A stretch of DNA of 64,000 nt, taken from assembly GCA_001627335.1 (NCBI GenBank), contig LUPK01000030.1, positions 1 to 64,000 of the forward strand, given 5' to 3'. Made by a program: the position numbers and the translations under genes. Under the pieces are notes generated by a model, which made no database searches, was not told where the DNA came from, and saw only the letters and a list, made by a program, of their open reading frames with translations. Below are positions 15,888 through 23,957 of this stretch, piece by piece; position 1 is the stretch's first letter, and each line of letters begins with the position of its first letter. This stretch comes from Nocardioides sp. REDSEA-S33_B3. Lineage in GTDB: Bacteria; Actinomycetota; Actinomycetes; Propionibacteriales; Nocardioidaceae.

Positions 15888-18800
15888 TCAGACGTTGCGG
15901 CGGTACTGGCCGCCGACCTCGAAGAACGCCTCGGTGACCTGGCCCAGCGAGCAGACCCTCGCCGCGTCCACGAGGACGGCGAAGACGTTCTCGTCCGGCG
16001 AGGCGGCCGCCTCCTTGAGCCGGGCCAGCGCCTCGGTGGCCTCCTGCTCGTGGTCGCGGGTGAAGTCGCGGACCCGGCGCAGCTGGGACTCCTTCTCGGC
16101 CTCGGTGGCGCGGGCCAGCTCGACGTGCTCGGGGGTGGCGTCGTCGCCGCCGGGCTTGAGGAAGGTGTTGACGCCGATGATCGGCAGCGACCCGTCGTGC
16201 TTGCAGTGCTCGTAGAGCATCGACTCGTCCTGGATGCGGCCGCGCTGGTAGCCGGTCTCCATGGCGCCCAGCACGCCGCCGCGCTCGTTGATCGCCTCGA
16301 ACTCCCGCAGCACCGCCTCCTCCACGAGGTCGGTGAGCTCGTCGATGATGAACGAGCCCTGGAGCGGGTTCTCGTTCATCGCCAGTCCCCACTCCCGGTT
16401 GATGATCAGCTGGATCGCCAGCGCCCGGCGCACCGACTCCGCCGAGGGCGTGGTGACGGCCTCGTCGTAGGCGTTGGTGTGCAGGGAGTTGGCGTTGTCG
16501 TAGATCGCGATGAGCGCCTGGAGCGTGGTGCGGATGTCGTTGAAGTCCATCTCCTGCGCGTGCAGGGACCGACCGGAGGTCTGCACGTGGTACTTCAGCT
16601 TCTGGGAGCGCTCGCCGGCGCCGTACTTCTCCTTCATCGCGACTGCCCAGATGCGGCGGGCGACGCGGCCGATGACGGAGTACTCCGGGTCCATGCCGTT
16701 GGAGAAGAAGAACGACAGGTTGGGCGCGAAGTCGTCGATGTCCATGCCGCGCGCGAGGTAGGCCTCGACGTAGGTGAAGCCGTTGGCGAGGGTGAAGGCG
16801 AGCTGGCTGATGGGGTTCGCCCCGGCCTCGGCGATGTGGTAGCCGGAGATCGAGACGGAGTAGAAGTTGCGCACGCCGTGCTGGATGAACCACTCCTGGA
16901 TGTCGGCCATCATCCGCAGGGAGAACTCCGTGGAGAACAGGCAGGTGTTCTGCCCCTGGTCCTCCTTGAGGATGTCGGCCTGAACCGTCCCGCGCACCGT
17001 CTGCAGCGCCTTCAGCGGGTCGATGCCGCGCTCGCGGGCCTGGTCCATGACGGTGTTGAGGAAGAAGGCCAGCACCGTGGGCGCGGGGCCGTTGATCGTC
17101 ATGGACACGCTGGTGGTGGGGGCGAGCAGGTCGAAGCCGTCGTAGAGCTGCTTCATGTCCTCCAGCGTCGCGACGCTGACGCCCGAGGTGCCGACCTTGC
17201 CGTAGATGTCGGGTCGCTCGTCGGGGTCGCGGCCGTAGAGCGTGACCGAGTCGAAGGCGGTCGAGAGGCGGGTCGCCTCGTTGCCCTCGCTGAGCAGCTT
17301 GAAGCGGCGGTTGGTGCGGGCCGGGTCGCCCTCGCCGGCGAACATCCGCGCCGGGTCCTCGCCCTCCCGCTTGAACGGGAAGACGCCGGCGGTGAAGGGG
17401 AACCGGCCGGGGAGGTTGTCGTTGCGCCAGAAGCGCACGAGCTCGCCGTGGTCGGCGTACCGCGGGAGGGAGACCTTGGGGACGCGGTTGCCCGAGAGGG
17501 ACTCGCGGCCGGGGACGGCGGCGTACTCCTCGACGACCGACGGCCACTGCTCGAGCTGGGTGCCGACCTCGGGGTCGAGGGTGCGGCGGGCGTCCTCGAG
17601 CAGGGCGGGTACGTCGCCGGCGTCCGCGCCCGCGGACTCCAGCTCTGCCGCGACGTCGCTCAGCCGCTGCGCGCGGCGGGCCTGCTCGACGAGCTCCTGG
17701 GTGCGCGCGTGGTAGCCGCGGACGGTCTCGACGACCTCGGCGAGGTAGCGCACCCGCTCCTGGGGGACGACCGCGCGGATGCCGCTGGAGTGCTTGACGT
17801 CGACCGGGGCGAGCGCGCCCTCGGCGACCGGCAGGCCCTGCTCGGCGAGCAGCCCGCGCAGGTGCTGGTAGAGCGCGGTGACGCCGTCGTCGTTGAAGGT
17901 GGCCGCGGAGGTGCCGAAGACCGGCATGTCGGACGGCTGCTTGCCGAAGGCCTCGCGGTTGCGGACCAGCTGGCGACCCACGTCGCGCAGCGCGTCGGCG
18001 GCGCCGCGGCGCTCGAACTTGTTGATCGCCACGACGTCGGCGAAGTCGAGCATGTCGATCTTCTCCAGCTGCGAGGCGGCGCCGAACTCCGGCGTCATGA
18101 CGTACATCGAGGTGTCGACGAACGGCACGATCGCCGCGTCGCCCTGGCCGATGCCGGGGGTCTCGACGACCACGAGGTCGAAGCCGGCGGCCTTGAGGAC
18201 GGTGATGACGTCCTCGAGGTGGTCGGGGATCTCGTGGGCGCCGCGCGTGGCGAGGCTACGGAAGTAGACCCGGTCGCGGTCGTGGCCGGGCAGGTCGAGG
18301 GAGTTCATCCGGATGCGGTCGCCGAGCAGCGCGCCGCCGCCCTTGCGTCGGGTCGGGTCGACTGCGACGACCGCGACGCGCAGCTTGTCCTGCTGGTCGG
18401 TGCGGAAGCGGCGCAGGATCTCGTCGGTGAGGCTGGACTTGCCCGAGCCGCCGGTGCCGGTGAGGCCGAGGACGGGGGCGTGGCTGCGCTCGGCGGCCGC
18501 GCGCAGCTGGGCGCGCATGTCGTCGTCGAGGCGGCCGAGCTCGGCCCCGGTGATGGCACGGGCGACGGCGGAGCGCTCGCCGGCCAGCACCTGGTCGACG
18601 GAGACCGGGTGCAGGTCCCACAGGTCGGTGTCGCAGTCGGCCACGACGGTGTTGACCATGCCGGGCAGTCCCAGGCGCTGGCCGTCCTCGGGGGAGAAGA
18701 TGGTGACGCCGGACTCCCGCAGCCGGGTGATCTCGTCGTGGACGATCACGCCGCCACCGCCCCCGACGACCCGCACGTGACCGGCGCCCGCGGCGCGCAG

Positions 18801-19052
18801 CAGCTCCACGAGGTACTCGAAGTACTCCACGTGCCCGCCCTGGTAGGACGAGACCGCCACGCCCTGGACGTCCTCCTCCAGCGCAGCGTCCACGACCTCC
18901 TGGACCGAGCGGTTGTGCCCGAGGTGGATCACCTCGCAGCCCTGGCTCTGGAAGATCCGCCGCATGATGTTGATCGAGGCGTCGTGGCCGTCGAACAGGC
19001 TGCTCGCGGTGACCAGGCGGACCGGGTGGGTGGGGACGTGCAGGGTGCTCAC
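15888..19052 (-). CDS. icmF: Fused isobutyryl-CoA mutase IcmF (B12-dependent mutase plus G-protein chaperone)
   Basis: A 1054-residue protein joining three functions. The N-terminal B12-binding domain (about 10-140) has DGHDASINIMRRIFQSQGCEV, with the cobalt-ligand histidine in DGHD. A MeaI/MeaB-type GTPase chaperone (about 185-400) has Walker A GTGGSGKSS and the Walker B-like VVVETPGIGQGD. The large catalytic TIM barrel follows, with TTSVSMTINGPAPTVLAFF, YHIAEAGANPISQLAFTLAN and QTSGRSLHAQEMDFNDIRTT. It interconverts isobutyryl-CoA and n-butyryl-CoA, or related acyl-CoAs, using adenosylcobalamin. GTG 19052 has GGAGCG upstream; a TTG at 19085 is unlikely because it lies in a palindromic operator-like site. 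The MarR gene just upstream may control it. Confidence 0.93.
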   Translation of the reverse strand: MSTLHVPTHPVRLVTASSLFDGHDASINIMRRIFQSQGCEVIHLGHNRSVQEVVDAALEEDVQGVAVSSYQGGHVEYFEYLVELLRAAGAGHVRVVGGGGGVIVHDEITRLRESGVTIFSPEDGQRLGLPGMVNTVVADCDTDLWDLHPVSVDQVLAGERSAVARAITGAELGRLDDDMRAQLRAAAERSHAPVLGLTGTGGSGKSSLTDEILRRFRTDQQDKLRVAVVAVDPTRRKGGGALLGDRIRMNSLDLPGHDRDRVYFRSLATRGAHEIPDHLEDVITVLKAAGFDLVVVETPGIGQGDAAIVPFVDTSMYVMTPEFGAASQLEKIDMLDFADVVAINKFERRGAADALRDVGRQLVRNREAFGKQPSDMPVFGTSAATFNDDGVTALYQHLRGLLAEQGLPVAEGALAPVDVKHSSGIRAVVPQERVRYLAEVVETVRGYHARTQELVEQARRAQRLSDVAAELESAGADAGDVPALLEDARRTLDPEVGTQLEQWPSVVEEYAAVPGRESLSGNRVPKVSLPRYADHGELVRFWRNDNLPGRFPFTAGVFPFKREGEDPARMFAGEGDPARTNRRFKLLSEGNEATRLSTAFDSVTLYGRDPDERPDIYGKVGTSGVSVATLEDMKQLYDGFDLLAPTTSVSMTINGPAPTVLAFFLNTVMDQARERGIDPLKALQTVRGTVQADILKEDQGQNTCLFSTEFSLRMMADIQEWFIQHGVRNFYSVSISGYHIAEAGANPISQLAFTLANGFTYVEAYLARGMDIDDFAPNLSFFFSNGMDPEYSVIGRVARRIWAVAMKEKYGAGERSQKLKYHVQTSGRSLHAQEMDFNDIRTTLQALIAIYDNANSLHTNAYDEAVTTPSAESVRRALAIQLIINREWGLAMNENPLQGSFIIDELTDLVEEAVLREFEAINERGGVLGAMETGYQRGRIQDESMLYEHCKHDGSLPIIGVNTFLKPGGDDATPEHVELARATEAEKESQLRRVRDFTRDHEQEATEALARLKEAAASPDENVFAVLVDAARVCSLGQVTEAFFEVGGQYRRNV

Positions 19053-19068
19053 GGGCGCTCCATCGACA

Positions 19069-19090
19069 GATGTTTGGATGTCCAAGTATC
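19069..19090. promoter_or_regulatory. Palindromic operator-like site upstream of icmF
   Basis: GAT-NN-TTGGA-NN-TCCAA-NN-ATC: eight matching bases on each arm across 22 bp, 17 bp before the icmF start. TTG..CAA palindromes of about this size are typical MarR-family operators, and a MarR-family gene is next upstream. Direct evidence is only the symmetry and position. Confidence 0.5.
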
Positions 19091-19214
19091 TGGGTCGAGT
19101 GTAAGCCCGGTCACCACCGGTCGTCGAGGGCGGTCCGCGGGCCAGGGTGTCGAGCCGGGAGGGTGCCGAGCCGGCGTATCGATACGCCGGTTCGGCGGGC
19201 CGGGGGGGGGCGTG

Positions 19215-19727
19215 TCAGGGGTCGACGCGGTCGCCGGCGCCGGCGCGGAGCGTGCCGAGGAGGCGGGTCAGGTCGCGGACCGTGTCGTCGCCGAGGTCCG
19301 AGCCGAGGTCGGTGAACACCGCGTTGAGGTCGTCGGTCGCCGCGTCGACGGTGGCGGCGCCGGCCTCGGTGAGCTCCGCGTGGACCACCCGGCGGTCCTC
19401 GCTGCGTCGCTGGCGGCGTACGAAGCCCTGGGTCTCGAGCCGGTCGACGGCGCTGGTGACCGAGGCGGGGTGGACCTGCAACAGGGACCCCAGGCGCGTC
19501 ATCGGCAGCGCGCGGTCGCGGGTGAAGGAGAGCAGGCGCAGCACCTCGAAGCGGGCGAAGGTCAGACCGTGCGGCTTCAGGGCGCGCTCGACGCGCTCGG
19601 CGAGCAGCTGCTGCGCGCGCGTCACCGAGGTCACCAGGGCCATCGCGTCGGCGGCGTCGGCCCACCCGTGCGCGACCCACTGCCGGTGGGCCTCGCGGAT
19701 CGGGTCGCGGGTCGGTCGGTCGTCCAT
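19215..19727 (-). CDS. MarR-family transcription regulator
   Basis: A 170-residue winged-helix protein. The core is HGLTFARFEVLRLLSF, LPMTRLGSLLQVHPASVTSAVDRLE and the wing RRSEDRRVVHAELTEAG, with dimer helices at both ends. It starts 5 bp after the stop of the PrmC-like gene, so they are likely co-transcribed. It is followed by icmF after 162 bp. Repression of icmF through the palindrome at 19069-19090 is a reasonable inference; the ligand may be an acyl-CoA or a related metabolite. Confidence 0.9.
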   Translation of the reverse strand: MDDRPTRDPIREAHRQWVAHGWADAADAMALVTSVTRAQQLLAERVERALKPHGLTFARFEVLRLLSFTRDRALPMTRLGSLLQVHPASVTSAVDRLETQGFVRRQRRSEDRRVVHAELTEAGAATVDAATDDLNAVFTDLGSDLGDDTVRDLTRLLGTLRAGAGDRVDP

Positions 19728-19732
19728 CGGGG

Positions 19733-20566
19733 TCAGTATCCCGTGCTGCCCCCGGCCGGGCCCGAGGTGGCGAGCCGGCCGACGGCCACGGTGGCCTCGA
19801 GGTCGTCGTCGGTGTGCAGCGAGGCGTCCAGCCCCGCGTCGCGCAGGAGGGCCAGGGTGTGGGGGGCCTGGGTGCGCCCCGTCTCCAGCAGGAGTACGCC
19901 GGTGGGCGCGAGCCACCGCGACGCGCCGGCCGCGACCCGGCGCTGGACGGCCAGTCCGTCGTGGCCGCCGTCGAGGGCGACCAGCGGCTCGTGCAGCCGG
20001 GCCTCGGGCGGCATGAGCCTGACGTGTGCGGTCGGGACGTAGGGCGCGTTGACGAGCAGGGCGTCGACGCGGCCGAGGAGTGTCGGGGGGAGGGCGTCGT
20101 AGAGGTCGCCCTCGTGCACGCGGTCAGGCGGCAGGTTGCGGCGCGCGCAGGCGACGGCGGCCGGGTCGAGGTCGGCTGCGTGCACGGCGGCGTCGGGACG
20201 ATGGTGGGCCACGACCGCGCCGAGCGCCCCGGTCCCGCAGCCGAGGTCGACGACGACCGGCCGGGTCGGCGCTGGGTCGGCCAGGTGCGCGAGCGCCTCG
20301 AGGGCGAGCCGGGCGAGCAGTCCGCTGCGGGCGCGCGGCACGAACACCCCGGGTGCGGTGCGGACCCGGACCCCCTCGACCTCGGCCCACCCGAGCAGCA
20401 CCTCGAGCGGCTCGCCCGCGACCCGACGCGCCACCAGGTGCTCCAGGTCCGACCCCGTGGCCGCGTCGCGCAGCAGGGCGGACTCCTCCTCGGCGTACAC
20501 GCACCCGGCCGCGCGCAGCCGTGCGGCCAGCGGGTCCGGTGCGGGGGCGTCCGGGGCGTCGTCCAC
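19733..20566 (-). CDS. PrmC-like protein-(glutamine-N5) methyltransferase of unknown target
   Basis: About 277 residues: an N-terminal helical part typical of PrmC/HemK (LLRDAATGSDLEHLVARRVAGEPL, broken here for length into that region), then a SAM-binding fold with VDLGCGTGALG. The catalytic NPPY motif appears as NAPY (LLVNAPYVP). The substitution fits the actinobacterial PrmC paralogue group rather than true PrmC, which methylates release factors via NPPY. GTG 20566 is chosen as start because the longer alternative (GTG 20614) begins inside the 66-bp dispersed repeat. The target protein is unknown. Confidence 0.8.
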   Translation of the reverse strand: MDDAPDAPAPDPLAARLRAAGCVYAEEESALLRDAATGSDLEHLVARRVAGEPLEVLLGWAEVEGVRVRTAPGVFVPRARSGLLARLALEALAHLADPAPTRPVVVDLGCGTGALGAVVAHHRPDAAVHAADLDPAAVACARRNLPPDRVHEGDLYDALPPTLLGRVDALLVNAPYVPTAHVRLMPPEARLHEPLVALDGGHDGLAVQRRVAAGASRWLAPTGVLLLETGRTQAPHTLALLRDAGLDASLHTDDDLEATVAVGRLATSGPAGGSTGY

Positions 20567-20590
20567 GGGGTCGATGATGGCGGCCGGATC

Positions 20591-20656
20591 GGGATACTCC
20601 GCAGGACATCTCACCCTTACTGCGCAGTAAGCAGGAAATCGAATGCGTCGTATCCC
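20591..20656. repeat. 66-bp palindromic element with GGGATAC/GTATCCC ends
   Basis: Begins GGGATAC, ends GTATCCC and has a perfect central palindrome TTACTGCGCAGTAA (20617-20630). A second copy of exactly the same length, inverted, is at 54374-54439. It separates the divergent PrmC-like and OYE-like genes and may supply part of their promoters. Confidence 0.85.
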
Positions 20657-20673
20657 ACGCGACCCATCGAAAC

Positions 20674-20687
20674 GAGAACACGTTCTA
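20674..20687. promoter_or_regulatory. KstR-type operator (one mismatch)
   Basis: GAGAACACGTTCTA fits the KstR pattern TNNAACNNGTTNNA except at the first base. It lies 21 bp before the GTG start at 20709 and close to a -10-like TACCAT. A perfect site of the same kind precedes the next gene. Confidence 0.6.
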
Positions 20688-20708
20688 GGTCAGCGCTACC
20701 ATCGGCGG

Positions 20709-21899
20709 GTGACCACTCCCGACGTCCTCGCGCCCGCCTCGCTGGGGCCGGTGCCGCTGCGCAACCGCACCGTCAAGGCCGCGACGTTCGAGGGGCGCAC
20801 GCCCCACGGGCAGGTCACGCAGGAGCTGATCGACTACCACCTCGCCGTCGCCGAGGGCGGGATCGGCCTGACGACCGTCGCCTACCTCGCCGTCGCCCCC
20901 GAGGGGCGCACGCACCGCGAGCAGGTCGTGGTGGGGCCCGACACCGAGGGCGGACTCGCGCGGATGGCCGAGGCGGTCAAGGCGACCGGGGCCGCGATCG
21001 CCGGCCAGGTCGGTCATGCCGGCCCGGTGGCGAATGGTCGCTCCAACGGCGTGCATGCGATCGCCGCGAGCCGGATGCCGAGCCCGCTGTCGATGCAGAT
21101 GGTGCGCAGCGCGACCGAGGCCGACCTCACCCGCGTCACCGGCGCCTATGTCGCCACCGCGCGCACCCTCGTGCGCGCCGGGTTCGACGTGCTCGAACTG
21201 CACATGGCGCACTCCTACCTCATCAGCTCCTTCCTCGCGCCGGCGCTCAACCGTCGACGTGATCGCTGGGGCGGGGCGCTGGAGGGTCGCGCCCGCCTGG
21301 CACGCCAGGTCGCCCGCGCGGTCCGCGAGGAGGTCGGCGACGCGGTCGCCGTCACCGCCAAGGTCTCGCTGTCCGACGGCTTCAAGGGCGGCGTGTCCCT
21401 GCGCGAGTCGATCGAGCTCCTGCAGCTGCTCGAGGCCGACGGCACGCTGGACGCGGTGCAGCTCTCCGGCGGCTCGTCGCTGATGAACCCGATGTACCTC
21501 TTCCGCGGCGACGTCCCCGCCGAGGAGTTCGCGGCCTCGATGCCGCTGCCCGTGCGCTGGGGCATGCGTACGCCGGTGGGTCGCTCGTTCCTCAAGGAGT
21601 ACGCCTTCGAGGAGGGCTACTTCCGTCCCAAGGCGCTGGAGGTCCGCGAGGCGGTGTCGCTGCCGTTGATGCTGCTCGGCGGCATCAACCGGCTCGAGAC
21701 GATGCAGCAGGCGATGGCCGACGGGTTCGACTTCGTGGCCATGGGTCGGGCGGTGCTGCGCGAGCCGGACCTGGTCGCCCGGCTCGCCGCGGGGCAGACC
21801 GCCTCCGGGGTCTGCATCCACTGCAACCGGTGCGTGCCCACCATCTACTCCGGCACTCGCTGCCCGGTCCGCGACCCGCACCCGGTCGTCGAGTGCTAG
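20709..21899 (+). CDS. Old-yellow-enzyme family NADH:flavin oxidoreductase with Fe-S cysteine cluster
   Basis: A 396-residue FMN-binding TIM-barrel enzyme: LAPASLGPVPLRNRTVKAATFEG at the N-terminus (shown in part), DVLELHMAHSYLISSFLAP, RRDRWGGALEGRARLA and LPLMLLGGINRLETM. The C-terminus has CIHCNRCVPTIYSGTRC, the [4Fe-4S] motif of 2,4-dienoyl-CoA reductase/FadH-like members. The extra FAD/NAD domain of full FadH is absent. It likely reduces an activated C=C bond in lipid or steroid breakdown. GTG 20709 follows a -10-like TACCAT by 7 nt, suggesting a leaderless transcript. The KstR-type site upstream supports steroid or lipid control. Confidence 0.85.
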   Translation: MTTPDVLAPASLGPVPLRNRTVKAATFEGRTPHGQVTQELIDYHLAVAEGGIGLTTVAYLAVAPEGRTHREQVVVGPDTEGGLARMAEAVKATGAAIAGQVGHAGPVANGRSNGVHAIAASRMPSPLSMQMVRSATEADLTRVTGAYVATARTLVRAGFDVLELHMAHSYLISSFLAPALNRRRDRWGGALEGRARLARQVARAVREEVGDAVAVTAKVSLSDGFKGGVSLRESIELLQLLEADGTLDAVQLSGGSSLMNPMYLFRGDVPAEEFAASMPLPVRWGMRTPVGRSFLKEYAFEEGYFRPKALEVREAVSLPLMLLGGINRLETMQQAMADGFDFVAMGRAVLREPDLVARLAAGQTASGVCIHCNRCVPTIYSGTRCPVRDPHPVVEC

Positions 21900-21915
21900 G
21901 ACCCTTCCCTAGGAG

Positions 21916-21929
21916 TAGAACCTGTTCTA
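21916..21929. promoter_or_regulatory. Perfect KstR-type operator
   Basis: TAGAACCTGTTCTA matches TNNAACNNGTTNNA completely and is an almost exact palindrome. It overlaps the -10-like TAGTCT (21928-21933), which is 7 nt before the ATG at 21941, a position suited to repression. Confidence 0.7.
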
Positions 21930-21940
21930 GTCTGCGACGC

Positions 21941-23095
21941 ATGTCACAGGTCATCCCCCAGAAGCCGTTGCGCGTCGTCGTCTGGTCGACGGGCACCATC
22001 GGCCGGCACGCGATCGCCGGCGTCGACGCCCACCCCGACCTCGAGCTGGTCGGCGTCTGGGTCTCCAACCCCGACAAGCACGGCAAGGACGCCGGGGTGC
22101 TGGCCGAGCTCGGCCGCGAGCTGGGGGTCCCCGCCACCACCGACCGCGACGAGCTGATGGCGCTCGCTCCGGACGCCGTGGTGCACACCGCGATGACCGA
22201 CGACCGGGTCTTCGAGTCGATCGAGGACCTCATCTGGATGCTCGGCAAGGGCGTGAACGTGGTCTCCTCCGGCCCGGTGCTGCTGCAGTGGCCGCACGGA
22301 ATCCTGCCCGACGAGATCCTCGCGCGGATCGAGGAGGCCGGTCGGGCCGGCAGCGCCTCGCTGCACGTCAACGGCATCGACCCCGGCTTCGCCAACGACG
22401 TGCTGCCGCTGGTCATGACCAGCCTCTCCCAGCGCATCGACGAGGTGCGGGTCATGGAGATCTGCGACTACTCCACCTACTACCAGCCGGTGGTCATGGG
22501 TGACCTGTTCGGCTTCGGCAGGCCGATGGACGAGCTCGGCTTCCTGTGGCACCCCGGGGTGCTCACCATGGCCTGGGGCTCGGTGGTCAAGCAGATCGCC
22601 GCCGGCCTCGGGGTCACCCTCGACGAGCCGCTCACCGAGGAGGTCGACCGCCGCCCGGCCGCCCGTGACACCGCCAGTGTGTCCGGCGACGTCGTCGAGG
22701 GGACCATGGGCTCGGTCCGCTTCGCGGTGGTCGGCAAGGTCGACGGCGTGCCCCGCGTCGTGCTGGAGCACATCACCCGCACCGACGCCGAGTCCGACCC
22801 CGACTGGGACACCCCGCCCCCGGGCACCGACGGCTGCTACCGCGTGAAGATCACCGGCGAGCCGATGATGCACGTCGACTTCGTCCACCACGGCGAGCAC
22901 GGGGACCACAACGTCAGCGGCATGATCACGACCGCCCAACGGCTCGTGAACGCGCTGCCCGCGGTCGTCGCCGCCGCCCCCGGACTGGTCACCGCGCTCG
23001 ACCTGCCGCTGGTCACCGGCCGCGGCCTGGTCGCCGGCTCGGGCCACACCGGTACGACGGTCTCGACGGGCTCGACCACCGGGGAGGAGGGATGA
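21941..23095 (+). CDS. DapB-like NAD(P)H-dependent amine/dipicolinate dehydrogenase-family protein
   Basis: A 384-residue Rossmann protein: VVVWSTGTIGRHAIAGVDAH is the dinucleotide-binding start, followed by ELVGVWVSNPDKHGKDAG and a C-terminal dimer domain with ITGEPMMHVDFVHHGEHGDH. It resembles actinobacterial proteins annotated as dihydrodipicolinate reductase N-terminal domain or 2,4-diaminopentanoate dehydrogenase-like, often found in steroid clusters (from memory). The reaction is unknown. The last 15 residues (Thr/Ser/Gly-rich) are coded by a fragment of a common dispersed repeat. The stop overlaps the next start (ATGA), so it is an operon with the SDR gene. Confidence 0.82.
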   Translation: MSQVIPQKPLRVVVWSTGTIGRHAIAGVDAHPDLELVGVWVSNPDKHGKDAGVLAELGRELGVPATTDRDELMALAPDAVVHTAMTDDRVFESIEDLIWMLGKGVNVVSSGPVLLQWPHGILPDEILARIEEAGRAGSASLHVNGIDPGFANDVLPLVMTSLSQRIDEVRVMEICDYSTYYQPVVMGDLFGFGRPMDELGFLWHPGVLTMAWGSVVKQIAAGLGVTLDEPLTEEVDRRPAARDTASVSGDVVEGTMGSVRFAVVGKVDGVPRVVLEHITRTDAESDPDWDTPPPGTDGCYRVKITGEPMMHVDFVHHGEHGDHNVSGMITTAQRLVNALPAVVAAAPGLVTALDLPLVTGRGLVAGSGHTGTTVSTGSTTGEEG

Positions 23096-23916
23096 GCATC
23101 CTCGACCGCTTCGGCGTGCCGGGCACCGCTGCGATCGTCACCGGGGCCGGCCGCGGCCTCGGCGCCGCCACCGCGGTGGCCCTGGCCGAGGCCGGATCGG
23201 ACGTGCTGATCTCGGCGCGCACGGAGGCCCAGCTCGACGAGGTCGCCGCGCAGGTCCGGGCCACCGGGCGCCGCTGCGAGGTCGTCGCGGCCGACCTCAG
23301 CGACCTCGACGCGGTCGCCGGCCTCGCGCAGGCGGCGTACGACGCGTTCGGGCGTCTCGACATCGTCGTCAACAACGTCGGCGGCACCGGCCCCCGCGGC
23401 TTCCTCGACACCAGCCCGGGCTACCTCGAGCGGGCGTTCTCCTTCAACGTCAGCACCGCGCACGTGCTCACGAAGGCGGCCGTGCCGCTGCTGCTGAAGA
23501 CCCTGGACGGCGAGGACGAGGCGAGCGCCGCGCAGAAGTCGGTCGTGACCGTGAGCTCCACGATGGGCCGCAGCGCCGACCGCGGCTTCGTCGCCTACGG
23601 CACCGCCAAGGCCGCGCTCGCGCACTGGACGAGGATGGCCGCCCAGGACCTCTCGCCGCGCATCCGGGTCAACGGGATCTACGTCGGCTCGATCATGACC
23701 AGCGCGCTGGAGATGGTCGCGGGCGACCCGAACCTGATGGGCCAGCTCGAGGGCAAGACGCCCCTGGGGCGCGTCGGCGAGCCGGCCGACATCGCGGCCG
23801 GTGTGCTCTACCTGTCCTCGCAGGCCGGGCAGTACCTCACCGGCAAGCTGCTCGAGATCGACGGCGGCATCCAGCAGCCGACCCTCGACCTCGGCTTCCC
23901 CGACGTCTCCGCGTGA
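23092..23916 (+). CDS. Short-chain dehydrogenase/reductase
   Basis: A 274-residue classical SDR: cofactor motif TGAGRGLG, NNVGG after strand 4, serine in VTVSSTMG, catalytic YGTAK, and PLGRVGEPADIAAGVLYLSS near the C-terminus. It oxidises or reduces a hydroxyl/keto group with NAD(P)(H). The ATGA overlap with the preceding DapB-like gene and the shared KstR-type promoter suggest that both act on the same steroid- or lipid-derived substrate. Confidence 0.92.
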   Translation: MSILDRFGVPGTAAIVTGAGRGLGAATAVALAEAGSDVLISARTEAQLDEVAAQVRATGRRCEVVAADLSDLDAVAGLAQAAYDAFGRLDIVVNNVGGTGPRGFLDTSPGYLERAFSFNVSTAHVLTKAAVPLLLKTLDGEDEASAAQKSVVTVSSTMGRSADRGFVAYGTAKAALAHWTRMAAQDLSPRIRVNGIYVGSIMTSALEMVAGDPNLMGQLEGKTPLGRVGEPADIAAGVLYLSSQAGQYLTGKLLEIDGGIQQPTLDLGFPDVSA

Positions 23917-23957
23917 CCGGTCGCCGCCGTGATGAACAGGTGTCCTAGGGTCGCCGG

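Noticed and set aside
15780..20042. A 1420-codon open frame on the plus strand opposite icmF and its neighbours
   Set aside because: It is the antisense shadow of genes with very GC-rich third codon positions. The minus-strand frame has full IcmF, MarR and PrmC motifs; the plus-strand translation is low-complexity and has none.
23933..23946. A third KstR-type operator before the MBL-fold gene (around GAACAGGTGTCC)
   Set aside because: It agrees with only one half of the pattern and is not palindromic.
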